A DNA stretch of 7,816 nt, taken from positions 1 through 7,816 of the forward strand of contig CALZJV010000689.1 in NCBI GenBank assembly GCA_945787595.1, read 5' to 3'. The notes under the pieces were generated by a model. That model was not told the origin of the DNA and ran no database searches. It saw only the letters and a program-made list of their open reading frames with translations. Source of the stretch: an uncultured Desulfobacterales bacterium. GTDB lineage: Bacteria > Desulfobacterota > Desulfobacteria > Desulfobacterales > JAFDCJ01. A program made the position numbers and the translations under genes. Below are positions 5,821-7,816 of the stretch, one piece after another; the first letter of the stretch is position 1, and the number at the start of each line of letters is the position of its first letter.

Positions 5821-5886
5821 GCTCAACGTGAAGGATCACCTTCAGAAGCCCGACGGGTTTCTGTCAGGTGCATCCGCTTGTTATGC
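5821..5886 (-). other. attC: attC-like recombination site of an integron cassette
   Basis: Read on the minus strand: R'' GCATAAC (5886-5880), 4-base spacer, L'' GGATGCACC (5875-5867), a central hairpin (5844-5850 with 5856-5862), L' GGTGATCC (5840-5833), 5-base spacer, R' GTTGAGC (5827-5821). L'' and L' pair along nine bases except for one extrahelical G (5871) in the left half. This is the asymmetry that orients attC sites for integron integrase, and it points the same way as the gene. R' fits GTTRRRY exactly. R'' and R' pair only partly, as expected when the bases after the cut G belong to the next cassette. The 66-nt length is in the usual range. Confidence 0.78.
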
Positions 5887-7653
5887 TTTTCGGTGGATGT
5901 GACGTTGCGACCCTCGAAAAGGCAATAAGTAAAGTGAGGATAAACCACTTTTACCTCGCTTCCGCTATTTGTTCCGGAGAGAGTGACGTGAAGGCCCAGT
6001 CCTCACCCGACTCTTCCATTTGGGCGAAGAAGAGGCGTTTGCCGTCGGTTCGGATATTGATGAGGCCGTAGCGCAGACCACGAACGACCTTAGCGATGTC
6101 GAGCCGGGGCCAATGGAACGGTGAGGACTGGCTGGTGCCGAGAAAGAGTCTAAAACGCGCCATTTCATCCTCGGTGTTATGGACTTTATCCGCGCCGCTC
6201 GGCTTACTGGCCTCGAACTTAGGCCGCGGTTCGGGATACTCCTTCATCTCCCCGACGTCAGTGATGGCAACGGAGCGGGCCACCTCGGTGATATAAATCA
6301 GCGGACATATGAGGCTGTCCCGCTCATGATCAACGAGGCGCCGGCCGGTAATGGCGCTGGCGGCGACGATGGTGGGTCGCGGATGGTCGTGTGTCTCCGC
6401 GTCGCCGGAGGAGATCACTGTGCAGAGCGGGCGCATGCCTTCGAGGAAGCGGTATGAGACGTCGTGGCTCCCGTGGTGGCAGCCCTTGGCGACGTCGCTC
6501 TTGTACTCGGCGAAAAACTTCGCGCCATAGTGATCCATGATGTGGTTCTGGCTGTGAGTGTTCAGATCGCCGGTGAGGAGAATTCGGCGTTCACCGTAGT
6601 CGAGGCGCAAGACCACGCTGTGGCCGTTGGTGTTCTTCGAGTCGCCGTCCGGAAACTTTTTGAGCGCGGGTTCGCCATTGGCCTCGCTCTCTACCGGGCC
6701 GAGGAGGCGGATGGCGCACTTGCCGTCGGCCGGTTCGAAGCCTGGCAGGTAGTCGTGTGTGGCGGCTGAGAGCCGTGTGATGGCTGAGGGCGAGCCCGAC
6801 TTGCGCTTCAACTCCGTGGCGGCGCGGATGAATTGCCCCCACGATCCGTTCAGGGTATCAAAGTCGGGATCGTCGAGGTTCGCCACCGCGTTGAGGGCGG
6901 AGTTGCGGTTTCCGAGGAGCTTGGTGTAGGAACCGCTGGATATGGGACCGAGACTGCGCTTAACCCGCCCGCGGTTGTCTCGGCCGTTAAACCACCACGA
7001 GAGCCCAGCATGGTAGATCACCTCCGCGGTGACTTCGCTGCAATCGAGTTCGGCCTGGTCCTTCTCGTCCTGGTCAATGAGATCTAAGAGCCCTCCGAAG
7101 TGGTCGATGTCGTTGTGGGTGGCGATCATCGCGTCGAGTTGGATCTTCGTCTTACTCGAGTCGTCGCGGTCGGCGAATGACACGTAGTCCTTGAAGAACT
7201 TCCAATCGACGAAGTCGGCGGCGTTTTTCCCGCCATTCTGAAAAGCGCGGGTGTTGCCACCATCGACCATAATGTTGTGGCCCTCGGGGGTGACGACGAG
7301 GAGGCCGTCTCCCTGCCCGACGTCGATGACATACACCTCGAGAAGCGGTTCGCCGCCGAGGTGGCGGTTGTTGACCCAGAATTGCGCTCCGCGTGCGCTA
7401 ACGCGCTTCACCCCAGACTGGCTTTGAAGCACACGCACGCGATCGCCCCAGATGTAGGTTCCCTTTCGGCCCCTCGAAGGCGGTTTGCGGGATCCGCTGT
7501 CGTTCCTTGCCTGTTCGGCAGTCTGATAATAGTTTGCGGTGTCCGACTTAATGACGTCGTCCCACCATTTTTCTTTAGCTGGCATTGTATTCTCCTGTGT
7601 GACTTGTTCTTAGAGACAATTTGAAACTCAGCGTGCCGTCCAGATTTGCATAA
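5827..7653 (-). mobile_element. Integron gene cassette (complete)
   Basis: On the minus strand the cassette begins at the cut point G^TTATGC (GTTATGC at 7654-7648) and ends at the G of GTTGAGC (5827). Its first bases TTATGC are the complement of the R'' box GCATAAC of its own attC. This is the signature of a cassette, since both come from the same site in the circular form. It carries one gene in the same orientation, 64 bases before attC. No cassette promoter is obvious, so expression probably depends on an upstream promoter. No integrase gene is in the window. Confidence 0.72.
5951..7585 (-). CDS. ComEC-like metallo-beta-lactamase-fold hydrolase, cassette-borne
   Basis: This 544-residue protein starts at 7585 behind AGGAGA (7591-7596). 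Residues 42-78 (GTYIWGDRVRVL to NNRHLGG) look like a small SH3-like barrel. The hydrolase follows: VYVIDVGQGDGLLVVTPEG (84-102), the metal motif THNDIDHFGG (H157, D159, D161, H162), LLTGD with D340, and KGCHHGSHD (H370, H371, H374). This HxDxDH form and 'DVGQGD' are typical of the ComEC/Rec2 C-terminal domain, which is thought to degrade DNA, but no membrane segments are present, so this is a free soluble enzyme. Residues 460-544 are an extra domain I do not recognise (MARFRLFLGTSQSSPFHWPR). The substrate is unknown; a nuclease or phosphodiesterase is likely. All metal ligands appear intact. It is the sole cargo of an integron cassette, which together with its fold makes phage defence a reasonable guess only. 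Confidence 0.85.
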   Translation of the reverse strand: MPAKEKWWDDVIKSDTANYYQTAEQARNDSGSRKPPSRGRKGTYIWGDRVRVLQSQSGVKRVSARGAQFWVNNRHLGGEPLLEVYVIDVGQGDGLLVVTPEGHNIMVDGGNTRAFQNGGKNAADFVDWKFFKDYVSFADRDDSSKTKIQLDAMIATHNDIDHFGGLLDLIDQDEKDQAELDCSEVTAEVIYHAGLSWWFNGRDNRGRVKRSLGPISSGSYTKLLGNRNSALNAVANLDDPDFDTLNGSWGQFIRAATELKRKSGSPSAITRLSAATHDYLPGFEPADGKCAIRLLGPVESEANGEPALKKFPDGDSKNTNGHSVVLRLDYGERRILLTGDLNTHSQNHIMDHYGAKFFAEYKSDVAKGCHHGSHDVSYRFLEGMRPLCTVISSGDAETHDHPRPTIVAASAITGRRLVDHERDSLICPLIYITEVARSVAITDVGEMKEYPEPRPKFEASKPSGADKVHNTEDEMARFRLFLGTSQSSPFHWPRLDIAKVVRGLRYGLINIRTDGKRLFFAQMEESGEDWAFTSLSPEQIAEAR

Positions 7654-7654
7654 C
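7648..7654 (-). other. Cassette 5' boundary, G^TTATGC
   Basis: GTTATGC on the minus strand, 63 bases before the start codon of the MBL-fold gene, is the exact complement of the R'' box GCATAAC at 5880-5886. It is preceded by GGGGTTTGTTG. I find no partner arm upstream, so I cannot say whether the upstream site is attI or a damaged attC. Confidence 0.65.
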
Positions 7655-7737
7655 CAACAAACCCCGCAGCGTCCCCAATGAGTGCTGAGCCGGCACAGTT
7701 TTTACGTAAAACCGCTGTCTACACGCCGTCTGCTTCC

Positions 7738-7807
7738 GGGTAAAGGCACTGCTTACGCAGCGCCCTCCCCACAGACCCGTACTTGAAGATTTCCCTCATA
7801 CGGTTCC
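7738..7807 (-). mobile_element. Group II intron 3' end: domains V and VI
   Basis: On the minus strand, 7807-7773 reads GGAACCGTAT...GTACGGGTCT. This folds like domain V: a 10-bp lower stem with one A-G mismatch, a 2-base AA bulge on the 3' side and a short GGAAAUC-capped upper stem. It is followed by TGTGG and a domain VI stem (GGGCGCTGC with GCAGTGCCT, loop GTAA), then TTTACCC with a candidate branch-point A. The layout matches bacterial group IIC-like introns. The rest of the intron and any reverse transcriptase would lie beyond the window edge, and the intron points the same way as the cassette gene. Confidence 0.58.
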
Positions 7808-7816
7808 TCGGTTCCA

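Noticed and set aside
5919..5955. Terminator after the MBL-fold gene (AAGTG...CACTT)
   Set aside because: The stem is only five or six AT-rich pairs and no clear T-run follows in the direction of transcription.
5951..7624. Many plus-strand and other-frame ORFs over the MBL-fold gene
   Set aside because: The GC-rich coding sequence gives long chance frames; only the minus-strand frame has the complete metal motif series and a ribosome binding site.
1..7816. CRISPR array or tRNA/rRNA gene
   Set aside because: No regularly spaced repeats and no tRNA or rRNA signature seen on either strand.

Overview
The window looks like a mobile-element-rich accessory segment of a Gram-negative chromosome, most likely a deltaproteobacterial (Desulfobacterota-type) organism. 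This is an inference from a PEP-CTERM exported protein with a sigma-54/PrsR-type control region, a Clp ATPase/release-factor fusion protein, IS200-type and IS4-type elements and group II intron pieces. Base composition changes along the window. The left gene is of middling GC, the centre (about 2200-5820) is visibly AT-rich, and the right third (about 5820-7816) is visibly GC-rich, which fits pieces of different origin.

Layout. 1-1293 (+) is the 3' part of a gene joining the C-terminal end of a ClpB-like ATPase to a release-factor-2-like module that lacks the GGQ catalytic loop. A HicB-like antitoxin remnant follows (1305-1472, +). 1561-2175 is a compact IS200/IS605-type element with one TnpA gene on the minus strand, bounded by matched hairpins. 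2190-2598 holds no gene. 2599-3069 (-) encodes a PEP-CTERM protein preceded by a sigma-54 promoter and a TGTCG-N-TTTACA upstream site; two more copies of that site lie further upstream.

3590-5682 is a nest of mobile debris. There is a fragment that looks like the last domain of a group II intron, then a small transposon-associated ORF remnant, then a complete 1.8 kb insertion sequence (3891-5681) with inverted ends. This IS carries a HARE-HTH-like protein gene and an IS4-family transposase that can only be read in full through a -1 shift at a run of eight A.

5827-7653 (-) has the structure of one complete integron gene cassette. It begins G^TTATGC, encodes a 544-residue ComEC-like metallo-beta-lactamase-fold hydrolase, and ends in a 66-nt attC-like site with matching GCATAAC, a paired stem and a single extrahelical base. 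Just upstream of the cassette, at the right edge of the window, is a second group II intron 3' end (domains V and VI).

The most notable items are the integron cassette with its MBL-fold cargo, the Clp/release-factor fusion, the frameshifted two-gene insertion sequence, and the PEP-CTERM regulatory region. All assignments rest on reading the sequence by eye; no database search was run.
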